The notes below the pieces were generated by a model that had not been told where the DNA came from, searched no databases, and was given only the letters and a program-made list of their open reading frames with translations. The translations under genes and the position numbers were made by a program. DNA of 64,000 nt from Chryseobacterium phocaeense (GTDB lineage Bacteria > Bacteroidota > Bacteroidia > Flavobacteriales > Weeksellaceae), in assembly GCF_900169075.1 (NCBI RefSeq), contig NZ_LT827015.1, positions 930,001 through 994,000 on the forward strand, given 5' to 3'. This document shows, piece after piece, positions 52,484 through 61,005 of this stretch. Position 1 is the stretch's first letter; each line of letters begins with the position of its first letter.

Positions 52484-53332
52484 TTAACTTTCGAGTAGAA
52501 ATTCTTTATAATTTCCCAGAAAATCAACTTCCGCGTTGATAGACTGAAGTTCCAGAAGCGCATTGCCATGCAATACATCTTCCCATTTTCCAACAACATT
52601 AATGAAAAAGAAATAATTTCCAAGTCCGGTTTTCAGGGTTCTTGATTCTATTTTGCTGAGGTTCATTTTTCTCCACGCAAAAACAGAAAGCACCTGGTGA
52701 AGCCCTCCCGGATGATCCTCAGGAAGATTGATCAGCATACCGGATTTCTCACCCAGCATCTGAAGCTTCGCATTGTGATACGTATCCTTCTGTTTGGAAA
52801 TGACAATAAACCGAGTGTGATTCTGCTCAAAATCCTGGATGTTCCGGTGAACAATCTTCAACCCGTACAGATTGGCTGCAAACTGATTGGCAACGGCTGC
52901 TATTTTCAGCTCCCTATTCTCGGAAACATACTTCGCCGCAGCGGCAGTTGATGAAAAATCCTGTCTGTTTATTTCTTTATAGTGGGTGTCCAGGAAATGA
53001 AAGCTTTGCGCCAGGGCCTGCGGATGGGAATATATTTTTTCAATGTCCTCTATATTGTTCTCCGGGTGAATCATCAGATGATGGGCAATAGGCATCACAC
53101 CTTCCGCTTCAATTTTGATAGACGGTGTTTTGTACAAATAATCCAGCGTCATAGAAACAGTGCCTTCAATAGAGTTTTCCAGCGGTACTACTGCTTTTTC
53201 AGCCTCTCCTTTATCTACGGCATTAAAACAGTCCAGGATATTGGCCTGAGGAACAAGTTCATCATCAGGAAAAAGCTGTGTGGCCGCAAGCTGTGTGAAA
53301 CTTGCATGCGGACCCAAAAAAGCGATTTTCAT
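52484..53332 (-). CDS. pheA: Prephenate dehydratase
   Basis: Converts prephenate to phenylpyruvate in phenylalanine biosynthesis. The protein has 282 aa: monofunctional, without a chorismate mutase domain. It starts MKIAFLGPHASFTQLAA, has PLENSIEGTVSMTLDYL, the catalytic Thr173-Arg174-Phe175 in FEQNHTRFIVIS, and a C-terminal ACT domain (about 190-280) whose IESRTLKTGLGNYFFFINV is the phenylalanine-binding signature, so feedback inhibition is expected. Alone on the minus strand with its own terminator. Confidence 0.96.
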   Translation of the reverse strand: MKIAFLGPHASFTQLAATQLFPDDELVPQANILDCFNAVDKGEAEKAVVPLENSIEGTVSMTLDYLYKTPSIKIEAEGVMPIAHHLMIHPENNIEDIEKIYSHPQALAQSFHFLDTHYKEINRQDFSSTAAAAKYVSENRELKIAAVANQFAANLYGLKIVHRNIQDFEQNHTRFIVISKQKDTYHNAKLQMLGEKSGMLINLPEDHPGGLHQVLSVFAWRKMNLSKIESRTLKTGLGNYFFFINVVGKWEDVLHGNALLELQSINAEVDFLGNYKEFLLES

Positions 53333-53439
53333 AGGTAATTATATAAGTCTAGAGATTGTTTAACATTATTTTGAAGTGCAAAGATGCAAATTAGTTTAAA
53401 AACAGCCATACTTTAAATGAATATCCTGATAACTATGAA

Positions 53440-53480
53440 TTGCCACCTACCACCTGCTACCTGTTACCTAATACCTGTTA
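53440..53480. repeat. ACCTGCTACCTGTTACCTAA-type simple repeat
   Basis: About five degenerate units of TACCTGYTAC/TACCTAATACC lie just after the stop codon of the hotdog thioesterase gene. The opposite strand resembles 21930-21950. Confidence 0.55.
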
Positions 53481-53888
53481 CTTATCCCAGTTTTCCTCAA
53501 TAAGCTTCATCAGAAAGTCAGGGCACTTAATCACTTTATTGGTTTTCGCGTCTAAAAAGAACAGGGTAGTAGAAGCTTCTGTAATTTTAACCTGATCTTC
53601 ATTATAAATTTCATATTCAAATTCAATCCGCACTCCGGGAATTTTTTTTACATACGTGTGGATTTCTAATTTCTGGTCATATAAAGCCGGTCGCAGATAC
53701 TTAATTTTATAGTCAGAAACGGGTAGCCAAATTCCTTGGTTTTCAATTTCATCATAAGACATTCCTATGTTTCTGAAGAGTTCCACCCTGCCAATTTCAA
53801 AGTACTCTGCATAGTTCCCATAGTATACATATTTCATAGGGTCTGTTTCTCCGTAACGTACTCGTATTGAGTGTATTGTGTGTATCAT
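53478..53888 (-). CDS. Acyl-CoA thioesterase, 4HBT/YbgC type
   Basis: The protein has 136 aa from ATG 53888 (MIHTIHSIRVRYGETDPMKY). The hotdog signature RYGETDPMKYVYYGNYAEYF holds the catalytic Asp, and FEIGRVELFRNIG follows. The upstream in-frame ATG at 53909 would sit at the transcription start expected from the TATATTTG box on the minus strand (53918-53911), so I prefer 53888. Predicted cytoplasmic thioesterase on short- or medium-chain or hydroxybenzoyl-type CoA esters. It is divergent from dnaA across 136 bp. Confidence 0.88.
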   Translation of the reverse strand: MIHTIHSIRVRYGETDPMKYVYYGNYAEYFEIGRVELFRNIGMSYDEIENQGIWLPVSDYKIKYLRPALYDQKLEIHTYVKKIPGVRIEFEYEIYNEDQVKITEASTTLFFLDAKTNKVIKCPDFLMKLIEENWDK

Positions 53889-53910
53889 TTTTAGTCCGTA
53901 TTTATACATA

Positions 53911-53918
53911 CAAATATA
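53911..53918 (-). promoter_or_regulatory. -7 box of the YbgC-like thioesterase gene
   Basis: TATATTTG on the minus strand fits TAnnTTTG and is 22 nt from the chosen start. Confidence 0.5.
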
Positions 53919-54024
53919 TTTTTAAATAATCAATACCTGCAATATTTTTTTTTGAAAAGAAAAAATTGGACCTTTGTCTTCCTTCTAAAAAAAGTACTAA
54001 CAAAGATTTAATCGGGGCATAAAT

Positions 54025-55479
54025 ATGGATGAAAATTTAATGATGATATGGCAGAAGTGCCTTCAGTTCATGCGTGATAATCTGAACGCAGCTGAAGACA
54101 ATTCTGATCTAAAGAAGCTTGAAAAATCCTTCGACATGCTATTCGATAAGGTACAGCCACTTTCGTTGGTTGCGAATAACCTTACGCTTATAGTGCCGAG
54201 CGATTTTTACAAGGAATATATTGAGGATAATTACCTATCCCTGCTTTCTGCTGCCCTGAAGAAAAATCTTGGAAAAGGAGTGAAATTGTGGTACTCTGTG
54301 ATGGAAAACAGGCCTGCCGGACAGGAAAAGCCTGTAACGATGAATATGAAGGGAAAAAGCGTTCCTACACCAAAAATGCAGGAAACAATGCCGCAAGGAT
54401 TCTCCGCCAATATTGTAAATCCTTTTGTGGTTCCGGGAATCAGAAAAGTAAATATAGATTCTAACCTGAAATCTGATTATTCTTTTGATAATTATATAGA
54501 AGGGGAAAGCAATAAATTTGCCGCTACAGTGGCCAGATCCATTGCTAAAAGACCGGGGGCAACCGCATTCAACCCATTATTTCTTCACGGAGGATATGGA
54601 GTAGGAAAAACCCACCTTGGACAGGCAGTAGGTCTTGAAGTAAAAAACCAGTTTCCGGACAAAGTAGTTCTTTATCTATCCTCAGAGAAATTTATCCAGC
54701 AGTTTATTTCTGCTGCGAAAGCACATAAGCAAACTGAGTTTGCGAACTTCTACCAGATGGTGGATGTACTGATCATTGATGATATCCAGTTCCTGTCCGG
54801 TAAATCCGCTACACAGGACAGTTTCTTCCATATCTTTGATCATCTTCATCAGAACGGAAAGCAGATTATCCTTACTTCAGATAAGGCCCCTGCAGATATT
54901 ATGGATATTCAGGAAAGGATTGTTTCCCGTTTCAAATGGGGACTTTCTGCTGAGATCAAATCTCCGGATCTTTCTACGAGAAGACAGATCATTGTAGATA
55001 AATTGAGCAGAGACGGAATTGTTCTTCCGGGAGATATGCTTGATTTCCTGGCTGCTGAAGCCAAAACCAATGTACGAGAACTTATTGGGGTGATCAATTC
55101 TGTAATTGCTTATTCTACTGTGTACAGAACAGATCTTAGCCTTGAGCTGCTGAAAGATACCATCAATAAAATTGCTGCAAACCAGAAGAAAGTCATCAAC
55201 ATCCCTTACATTCAGGAAGTGGTGTGCGATTATTTCGGAATCAAAAAAGAGCAGCTTCTTTCCAAAACAAGAAAAAGAGAAATTGCCCTTCCAAGACAGC
55301 TGGCAATGTATTTCTCAAAGGAATTAACGAATGCTACCTTTACCAAGATCGGTGAAGAAATGGGTGGAAAAGACCATTCAACCGTAATGTACGCATGCGA
55401 TACCATTAAGGATGTATCAAAAATTGATAAAGAAGTTAAAAAGTACGTTAAAGATCTTGCGGAAAGAATTAAGAAATAG
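54025..55479 (+). CDS. dnaA: Chromosomal replication initiator protein DnaA
   Basis: AAA+ initiator that melts oriC. The protein has 484 aa with four domains: an N-terminal helical domain (1-95), a Lys/Pro/Met-rich linker (about 95-145), the AAA+ core with FLHGGYGVGKTHLGQAV (Walker A, about 187-203) and VLIIDDIQFLSGK (Walker B, about 249), and the C-terminal DNA-binding domain with RKREIALPRQLAMYFSKELT and GGKDHSTVMYAC. Upstream, a TTTG at 53951 and GACCTTTG at 53969-53976 form a near-consensus promoter with a short 14-nt spacer. I see no cluster of TTATNCACA boxes around it, so the origin is probably elsewhere. Confidence 0.97.
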   Translation: MDENLMMIWQKCLQFMRDNLNAAEDNSDLKKLEKSFDMLFDKVQPLSLVANNLTLIVPSDFYKEYIEDNYLSLLSAALKKNLGKGVKLWYSVMENRPAGQEKPVTMNMKGKSVPTPKMQETMPQGFSANIVNPFVVPGIRKVNIDSNLKSDYSFDNYIEGESNKFAATVARSIAKRPGATAFNPLFLHGGYGVGKTHLGQAVGLEVKNQFPDKVVLYLSSEKFIQQFISAAKAHKQTEFANFYQMVDVLIIDDIQFLSGKSATQDSFFHIFDHLHQNGKQIILTSDKAPADIMDIQERIVSRFKWGLSAEIKSPDLSTRRQIIVDKLSRDGIVLPGDMLDFLAAEAKTNVRELIGVINSVIAYSTVYRTDLSLELLKDTINKIAANQKKVINIPYIQEVVCDYFGIKKEQLLSKTRKREIALPRQLAMYFSKELTNATFTKIGEEMGGKDHSTVMYACDTIKDVSKIDKEVKKYVKDLAERIKK

Positions 55480-55610
55480 AAAATAATTTTATCTGAATAA
55501 ATTGAAATGGAGAATAGTTTTATTCTTCATTTTTTATTTAGTTTTGCTGCTGTTGAAAGGCGTTTAGTCTTTTAATCTTTAAATCATTCAATTTTTCAAT
55601 AAAAAACAAC

Positions 55611-56060
55611 ATGAAAATATTAATGGTCTGCCTCGGGAATATTTGCAGAAGCCCTTTGGCAGAAGGAATAATGAAGACCAAAGTCCCGGATAATTTTTTA
55701 GTGGACTCTGCCGGAACAATCTCTATGCATGAGGGTGAACATCCCGATAAAAGGGCTGTACAAACCGCTGCCAATCATGGAATCAATATTTCAAATCAAA
55801 GATCGAGACCTATTACCAAACAGGATTTTGATACTTTTGACAAGATCTACTGCATGGACATCGATGTGATGGCAGATGTGGTTTCTAAAGCACGAAATGA
55901 AGAACAACGCCGGAAAATTTCGTTGTTTCTGGAAGTTTTGGGAGATCATGAAAACGCTGAAGTTCCCGATCCTTACTGGGGTGATATGAAAAATTTTGAA
56001 GAGGTTTTCCAGCTTTTGGACAGAGGTTGTGATGCTATTAAAAACCAAATATTAGCTTAA
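55611..56060 (+). CDS. Low-molecular-weight protein-tyrosine phosphatase
   Basis: The protein has 149 aa. The P-loop CLGNICRS (Cys7-x5-Arg13) is at the N terminus, and the general-acid loop VPDPYWGDMKNFE is near residue 120. It removes phosphate from phosphotyrosine in the cytoplasm; partners in exopolysaccharide control or arsenate reduction are known for the family, but neither type of gene is near. It is the first of three tightly packed genes (0- and 1-bp gaps). Confidence 0.93.
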   Translation: MKILMVCLGNICRSPLAEGIMKTKVPDNFLVDSAGTISMHEGEHPDKRAVQTAANHGINISNQRSRPITKQDFDTFDKIYCMDIDVMADVVSKARNEEQRRKISLFLEVLGDHENAEVPDPYWGDMKNFEEVFQLLDRGCDAIKNQILA

Positions 56061-56567
56061 ATGAAAGCATTGGTATTTCTGTTGCTTTTGGGCTTTCAGT
56101 TTTCATCTGGCCAGAGCCAGGACGAAATTATCCTGCGTAAACTTGCCTATAAATATACATCTTTGCTGAATTCCACCGGAAAAGAAGCTGAGCTGTATGA
56201 CATGTTTTACGGCCCGGTTCAGGTAAGTGGAGTTTTTACCGAGCGAAGTCTTGCTAAACGCAGGGAACGCATACCAGATGTTTCTCAGGTTTATACTGAA
56301 GATTATAAGACTTTTATCACTGGATTTAAGAAGTATGAGTCTGAAAATAAAACAGATAATGTTAAAGTAATTACAGATGGTGAGATTGCTTCGGTAGTTT
56401 CTGATTACAGCTGTTCCTATAAAGGGGTGATGGAACATTGGGGCAAAGAAATTCTTACCTTTGTAAAAATAAACAACGAATGGAAAATTTCGGCGGTACT
56501 GTTCTCGCTGGAACAGGCCCATCTTTTCAAACAACCTTCTTTACAAGAAAGAACTAAAAAACAATAA
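56061..56567 (+). CDS. Secreted NTF2-like (SnoaL/DUF4440-type) protein
   Basis: The protein has 168 aa with a signal peptide (VFLLLLGFQFSSGQS). The rest is an alpha+beta cone-like domain with the closing strands VVSDYSCSYKGVMEHWGKEI and LTFVKINNEWKISAVLFSLE, a pattern typical of NTF2-like proteins (Trp before Ile-Ser). No catalytic residues are identifiable. Its ATG abuts the phosphatase stop codon, and the methyltransferase gene follows after 1 bp, so the three are cotranscribed. Function unknown. Confidence 0.7.
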   Translation: MKALVFLLLLGFQFSSGQSQDEIILRKLAYKYTSLLNSTGKEAELYDMFYGPVQVSGVFTERSLAKRRERIPDVSQVYTEDYKTFITGFKKYESENKTDNVKVITDGEIASVVSDYSCSYKGVMEHWGKEILTFVKINNEWKISAVLFSLEQAHLFKQPSLQERTKKQ

Positions 56568-56568
56568 A

Positions 56569-57267
56569 ATGCTTTTTTTACTCCCTTCCTACTTATCAGA
56601 AAACACGCCTTTAAGCCACTTTTCACCGGTTCTGAAAGATTACATTATGCAGACCGATTATTTCTTCGTGGAAAATGAAAAGACAGCAAGAAAAGTGGTT
56701 AAATTCTTTGCTCCTGAAAAAAAACAGGCAGATCTTAAACTGTTTTTATTGGACAAATACACAGAAAATGCTGATATTAAGGAAGCTCAGAATCTGATGC
56801 TTAAAGGTCAGGATTTCGGGCTGCTTTCCGAAGCCGGACTGCCATGTATCGCCGACCCGGGAAATCTTATGGTGAAATGGTGCCATGAGAAAAACATCAG
56901 GGTGATCCCAATTTCAGGGCCATCATCTATTATATTAGCGTTAATCTCTAGCGGATTCAATGGGCAGGAGTTTACATTCCATGGGTATCTCCCGATTGAT
57001 AAAGGAGAAAAGAAAAAGCAGATCCAGCGTCTGGAAAGTCTGGTGCAGCAAACCGGATATTCGCAGATTTTTATGGAAACCCCCTACAGAAACAACGCGC
57101 TCTTTGATGATCTAACGAAATTTTTGTCGCCCAATACAAAATTGTGTATCGCTGCCAACATCAATGATCCGGACCATGAATTTATCCAGACTAAAACCAT
57201 CAATGACTGGAAAAAGACAAAACCGGAACTGCATAAGATTCCTGCGGTGTTTGTACTGGGGATGTAA
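56569..57267 (+). CDS. RsmI-like tetrapyrrole-methylase-fold SAM methyltransferase
   Basis: The protein has 232 aa. Key motifs of the 16S rRNA (cytidine-2'-O) methyltransferase family are present: GLLSEAGLPCIADPGNLMV (RsmI SDAGTPLISDPG) and IPISGPSSIILALISSGF, then FTFHGYLP and FMETPYRNNALFDDL. It is shorter than E. coli RsmI (about 286 aa): the N-terminal strand is truncated or replaced and the C-terminal domain is missing. It may therefore be a paralogue with another substrate. Last gene of the phosphatase operon; the large inverted repeat at 57271 follows 3 bp later. Confidence 0.85.
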   Translation: MLFLLPSYLSENTPLSHFSPVLKDYIMQTDYFFVENEKTARKVVKFFAPEKKQADLKLFLLDKYTENADIKEAQNLMLKGQDFGLLSEAGLPCIADPGNLMVKWCHEKNIRVIPISGPSSIILALISSGFNGQEFTFHGYLPIDKGEKKKQIQRLESLVQQTGYSQIFMETPYRNNALFDDLTKFLSPNTKLCIAANINDPDHEFIQTKTINDWKKTKPELHKIPAVFVLGM

Positions 57268-57270
57268 AGT

Positions 57271-57434
57271 AGGCGAAGAAAGCTGAGAAGGCAAAGAAAG
57301 CTAAAAGGTGAAATGGCGAAAAGGCAAAATGGTTAAATTCGCAATAAGCACATAAGCACATAAGCACATAAGCACATAAGCAAATAAACAAATAAACAAA
57401 TAAGCCCTCTTTGCCTTCTCAGCTTTCTTCGCCT
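57271..57434. repeat. 27-bp perfect inverted repeat enclosing tandem octamers
   Basis: The arm at 57271-57297 (AGGCGAAGAAAGCTGAGAAG then GCAAAGA) is the exact reverse complement of 57408-57434. The 110-bp interior contains GGCGAAA-family DNA and then a tandem octamer ATAAGCAC, about four copies, passing into ATAAACAA, three copies (about 57343-57402). Beyond the right arm more GGCGAAA-type DNA in inverse orientation runs to about 57475. No gene is supported in this spacer. Confidence 0.9.
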
Positions 57435-57546
57435 TTTCGCCGTTTTGCATTTTAACCCTTTCGCCACAAAAAACTTTTAACAGCCCTTAACATCCCCTTT
57501 GCATCATTCTTGTTCTGTACAGTATATAACACAAAAAAATAAAATT

Positions 57547-57924
57547 ATGTCAGACAAGAAATTAGCAGGAATTTGGATTGATACGGAAAAGGCAATTGTT
57601 GTTAAAAACCACGATGCCCAGAATGCATTCAAATTTTTTCTTTGCAGCCCTGTGAAAGCAGAAATACAGCATGGAAATTCAAGCGAAAATGCCGCCAATA
57701 ATGCAGAACGCACCAACCGGGCCAAATTCTTTAAAGAAGTCGAACATCTTCTCACCAATTCCCAGGAAGTATACATTACAGGTCCTGGAACTATTCAGGA
57801 GGAGCTTAAGAAATATCTGCATGATACAGCTCAGTTTAAAAACCTTAATATAACCCTGGATACGGCGCAGAAAATGTCGGATGAACAGGTGCTGGAAAAG
57901 GTTAAAGAACATTTCAATGCTTAA
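57547..57924 (+). CDS. Small conserved-looking cytoplasmic protein, possibly eRF1/Pelota-domain-like
   Basis: The protein has 125 aa from ATG 57547 (MSDKKLAGIWIDTEKAIVVK); an in-frame ATG at 57499 would add 16 atypical residues. The pattern GIWIDTEKAIVV, then FKEVEHLLTNSQEVYITGPG, then a final helix is reminiscent of the central or C-terminal domain of peptide-release-factor-like (baeRF) proteins. That resemblance is weak and by eye only. It is monocistronic, with a strong bidirectional terminator. Confidence 0.65.
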   Translation: MSDKKLAGIWIDTEKAIVVKNHDAQNAFKFFLCSPVKAEIQHGNSSENAANNAERTNRAKFFKEVEHLLTNSQEVYITGPGTIQEELKKYLHDTAQFKNLNITLDTAQKMSDEQVLEKVKEHFNA

Positions 57925-57941
57925 GTAACAGATAATGCAGT

Positions 57942-57980
57942 AAAAATCCGGATATCAAAAGTGATATCCGGATTTTTATT
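57942..57980. terminator. Bidirectional terminator, 16-bp stem
   Basis: AAAAATCCGGATATCA/TGATATCCGGATTTTT (57942-57957 with 57962-57977), loop AAAG. It serves the converging genes on both sides. Confidence 0.95.
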
Positions 57981-57997
57981 TTGTAGAAAATATTGTT

Positions 57998-58867
57998 TTA
58001 TTTTGTTTTTCGGGTTCTCCATTTTCTCCACAGATAAATGATCACAGGAATAATAAGCAGAAATGGCCAGAATGAAATGATGCCCAGCAGAAAGCTTACA
58101 AAGCTGTTCCAGCCTTCCGTCACAGAGTCTGCAAACCGACTCCCAAAACCAATCTTTGAGGTAGCTGAGCTTCTTACTTTTTCTTTGTACAAACTCAGGT
58201 TGAGTGTACTATAATTGACGCGGTCATCAATAAACCGAAGTCTTCCTTCCGCTACGTCAATTTCATCTTCAAGCTCACGGATTGTTTCCTGGATTTCAAT
58301 CATATCTTTTGTGGTAGAAGCACTTCTGAGCATATCCCGGTATTTCTCCAGATAGATCTTTTTATTAGCCAGTTTGATGGAAACATTGGTATATTCTTCG
58401 GTAACATCATCAGATGAAATATTTTTTGACAGAACAGAGCCTACTCCCTCAGAAAAGGAGTTGATCAATGTATCAAAGTTTTTATGCGGCACACGGATTA
58501 CAAGATCCAGATTCTCATCCACGTCAGTATTTTGAAACTGTTCCGTTTGAATGTAGGCACTATTCTTTTTCAGAATATCAGCCACCTGGTTCTGGGCTTT
58601 TTTAATATCTCCCACCTGGATTTTCATATTCCCATTTTTAATAATCTTTTTGGAAATGGTATCCATCTTTTTAGGGGTTATGGGAGATTGGTTTTTATCA
58701 GGAAGCAGCTTTTCACTTATCGCTTTGGGAGGAGCTACCTGATAGGCTTCCTTAGGTTCATCCAATTTCTCCACGTGCACAGCTGTAGAATTTGATGCTT
58801 CCAGTTCGGATTTTTTGCACCCGGTCATGATGATGAGCATCAATAAAGGTAGAAATAATTTAATCAT
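57998..58867 (-). CDS. DUF4349 lipoprotein
   Basis: The protein has 289 aa from ATG 58867, which gives MIKLFLPLLMLIIMTGCKKS with lipobox MTGC. An in-frame ATG at 58924 would place 19 hydrophilic residues before it. The mature part has a linker, then KIIKNGNMKIQVGDIKKAQN and DLVIRVPHKNFDTLINSF of the DUF4349 domain. A coiled coil (TKDMIEIQETIRELEDEIDV), a second beta segment (NYSTLNLSLY) and a C-terminal transmembrane helix with a basic tail (about 260-289) follow. The transmembrane end is a regular DUF4349 feature. Function unknown. Monocistronic. Confidence 0.88.
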   Translation of the reverse strand: MIKLFLPLLMLIIMTGCKKSELEASNSTAVHVEKLDEPKEAYQVAPPKAISEKLLPDKNQSPITPKKMDTISKKIIKNGNMKIQVGDIKKAQNQVADILKKNSAYIQTEQFQNTDVDENLDLVIRVPHKNFDTLINSFSEGVGSVLSKNISSDDVTEEYTNVSIKLANKKIYLEKYRDMLRSASTTKDMIEIQETIRELEDEIDVAEGRLRFIDDRVNYSTLNLSLYKEKVRSSATSKIGFGSRFADSVTEGWNSFVSFLLGIISFWPFLLIIPVIIYLWRKWRTRKTK

Positions 58868-59017
58868 AAATATTTTTTCTTGAATCTTATCAAAAATTAT
58901 GCTTAAATGTTGATTGGGTTTCAAATTCGTATATTTTTGTTTGAATCGTTGTAATTTGATTATTCTTTAATCTGAGCAGATGTAAAAAGAATCTAAATTA
59001 TTTTCTATTTTTATAGG

Positions 59018-60085
59018 ATGAAAAAAAGTCTTTTAGCATTCGCATTTTCCCCATTTCTGATCTTTGCCCAGGAAGCTCCGAAACTCACTGACGAAATGGC
59101 GGTTAAATTATCAGAAAAACCGCTTCACTGTATCAATCAGGAGTATCCTAATAAAACCGCACATATCATCAATAATGCCGGAGAAGTTCCTTTGACTCCA
59201 AAAGATCTGCATCCCAGTTTTTATGGCTGCTTCGACTGGCATAGTTCAGTACACGGGCATTGGATGCTGGTAAGACTGCTAAAGACCAAGCCGAATCTTC
59301 CCAATGCAAAAGACATTGAAAATATTCTGGATCAGTCTTTAAAAAAAGAAAACCTCCAGGCTGAAGCTGATTATTTCACCAAATATCAGTTGACCACCAC
59401 TTTCGAAAGAACCTATGGCTGGGCATGGCTGCTGAAGCTTGATGAAGAATTGACGAACTGGAACCATCCCAAGGCCAAAATATGGCACCAGAATTTAAAA
59501 CCTCTGACCGATCAGATCCTGAAGTCCTGGAAAACCTATCTTCCGAAACAAACCTATCCAAACAGGACCGGGGTTCATCCGAATACTGCTTTCGGGCTGG
59601 CTTTTGCCATCGACTGGGCTGTTGCGAATAAGGACAAAGAATTTGAAACTCAGCTGAAAGAAAAAGCAAAATATTTTTACGGAAAAGACCAGAAAACACC
59701 GGCTTATCTGGAACCGGATGGTTCGGATTTCTTTTCGCCAAGCCTTGAAATTGCCGATCTGATGAGAAGAGTGCTTCCGCAAAAAGAATTTGTACTGTGG
59801 CTGAATAATTTCTACGAGAAAAGAAGCCTTGAAAACATTGAAAAAATCCCGGTGGTGAGTGATCTGAGCGATTATCAGACCGTTCACCTTGTGGGGCTGT
59901 CTTTCTCAAAAGCCTGGTGTATGAAAGGAATTGCAAAATCCCTTCCTGACGGACATCCGCTGAAAAAAGATTTTAAGAAAACGGCAGATGTATTTTTAAC
60001 CAATGGCCTTCCTCTTCTGTTTCAGGGGAATTACGGCGGAGACCATTGGCTGGCGAGTTTTGCGGTTTATTCTCTGGAAGATTAA
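59018..60085 (+). CDS. DUF2891 secreted protein
   Basis: The protein has 355 aa with a signal peptide (LLAFAFSPFLIFAQ). The DUF2891 landmarks are HPSFYGCFDWHSSVHGHWML near residue 65 and TYGWAWLLKLDEEL, then NRTGVHPNTAFGLAFAIDWA and a C-terminal GGDHWLASFAVYSLE. The many conserved His/Trp/Asp residues and the all-helical look suggest an alpha/alpha-barrel enzyme, probably on a glycan or similar substrate; this is an inference. It precedes the AraC gene by 36 bp, which has its own -7 box. Confidence 0.88.
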   Translation: MKKSLLAFAFSPFLIFAQEAPKLTDEMAVKLSEKPLHCINQEYPNKTAHIINNAGEVPLTPKDLHPSFYGCFDWHSSVHGHWMLVRLLKTKPNLPNAKDIENILDQSLKKENLQAEADYFTKYQLTTTFERTYGWAWLLKLDEELTNWNHPKAKIWHQNLKPLTDQILKSWKTYLPKQTYPNRTGVHPNTAFGLAFAIDWAVANKDKEFETQLKEKAKYFYGKDQKTPAYLEPDGSDFFSPSLEIADLMRRVLPQKEFVLWLNNFYEKRSLENIEKIPVVSDLSDYQTVHLVGLSFSKAWCMKGIAKSLPDGHPLKKDFKKTADVFLTNGLPLLFQGNYGGDHWLASFAVYSLED

Positions 60086-60109
60086 CGTGGTCAGGCAGGA
60101 TTTATTGGT

Positions 60110-60117
60110 TACATTTG
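60110..60117 (+). promoter_or_regulatory. -7 box very close to the AraC start
   Basis: TACATTTG fits TAnnTTTG, with only 4 nt between it and the ATG at 60122. Confidence 0.4.
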
Positions 60118-60121
60118 TGTT

Positions 60122-60967
60122 ATGTCAGCCTTAGAAAAATTCGGTGTTGAAATTTTTACCCAGCACAATATTTTCGAGAGAATTTCAGCGGATAAACCTT
60201 TCCGCCCGGAAAATCCTGCGTTTATTTTCATCAAATCGGGAAAGATAAAGCTCCGTCAGCATTTCAGCGACCTGGAGCTTTCTGCCAATATGTTTATGGT
60301 GACCGATCCTCAGACGGTATATGAAATGGTATCGGTAAGCGGGGATTTCCAGTCGAGGATGGTCTCTTATAAGCGGGAATTTATCTCAGCTTTATCTCTT
60401 AAATTCAATCGGTTGATTACCTACCGCTATTTCCGGCAACAGATGAATAAGGGTGTTCCTTTCCATGAAAATGAAATGGAGGTCGTTTGGAAAAGCGTCA
60501 ATTTCTTGAAATTTATCCTGGATTCTGAAGCAGATATGTTGTATAAAAAAGAAATGGTAGAGCATCTTTTCTCTGTGTTCTGCTATCAGATGGCCGGAAT
60601 TATTTCTAAAGAGGATAATAATTCTTTGAACCAGATGTCCAGACAGGAGGAAATTGTCTTTGTATTTCTTACTGATCTTTCCAGATATCATCTTACGGAA
60701 CGGACTGTAGAATTTTACGCAGGCCGGCAATCCATTACAACCAGACATCTTTCGGCTGTGGTAAAATCCGTTACAGGGAAGTCTGCAAGCCAGATCATTG
60801 CTTTAATTGTCATGAATGAAGCGAAAGTGCTTTTAAACTCTTCAAATAAACCGGTTTCAGAGATTTCTTCCATTCTGGGTTTTAGCGATCAATACTCATT
60901 TTCCCATTTTTTTAAAAAGCATTTTGAAGTAAGTCCTACCCAGTACAGAAGTCAGTTCGAAAAATAG
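60122..60967 (+). CDS. AraC-family transcriptional regulator
   Basis: The protein has 281 aa. The N-terminal cupin-like sensing region (about 1-120, NPAFIFIKSGKIKLRQHFSD) is followed by a helical linker. The C-terminal double-HTH AraC domain (about 180-281) has RHLSAVVKSVTGKSASQII and ISSILGFSDQYSFSHFFKKH then FEVSPTQYRSQ. It lies 89 bp upstream of and co-directional with the TolC-HlyD-MFS operon, which has its own promoter, so it is the likely regulator of that efflux system. Effector unknown. Confidence 0.93.
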   Translation: MSALEKFGVEIFTQHNIFERISADKPFRPENPAFIFIKSGKIKLRQHFSDLELSANMFMVTDPQTVYEMVSVSGDFQSRMVSYKREFISALSLKFNRLITYRYFRQQMNKGVPFHENEMEVVWKSVNFLKFILDSEADMLYKKEMVEHLFSVFCYQMAGIISKEDNNSLNQMSRQEEIVFVFLTDLSRYHLTERTVEFYAGRQSITTRHLSAVVKSVTGKSASQIIALIVMNEAKVLLNSSNKPVSEISSILGFSDQYSFSHFFKKHFEVSPTQYRSQFEK

Positions 60968-61005
60968 AATCTTACATTTGAACATCTTTTTCCAATCTTC
61001 AAACA

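Noticed and set aside
53889..53909. Upstream start for the YbgC-like thioesterase
   Set aside because: It would lie at or before the transcription start predicted from the TATATTTG box; the family start is at 53888.
53900..54025. Origin of replication next to dnaA
   Set aside because: No cluster of TTATNCACA boxes is seen on either strand around dnaA, and gyrB and dnaA are far apart here.
57200..57391. Cys-rich ORF on the minus strand across the octamer repeats
   Set aside because: It is a by-product of the tandem octamer (repeated CAYVLMCL-like frame) and lacks any start context.
57499..57546. Upstream start for the small cytoplasmic protein
   Set aside because: It adds 16 residues without family character; ATG 57547 begins the recognisable domain.
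58868..58924. Upstream start for the DUF4349 lipoprotein
   Set aside because: It would place 19 hydrophilic residues before a textbook lipoprotein signal.
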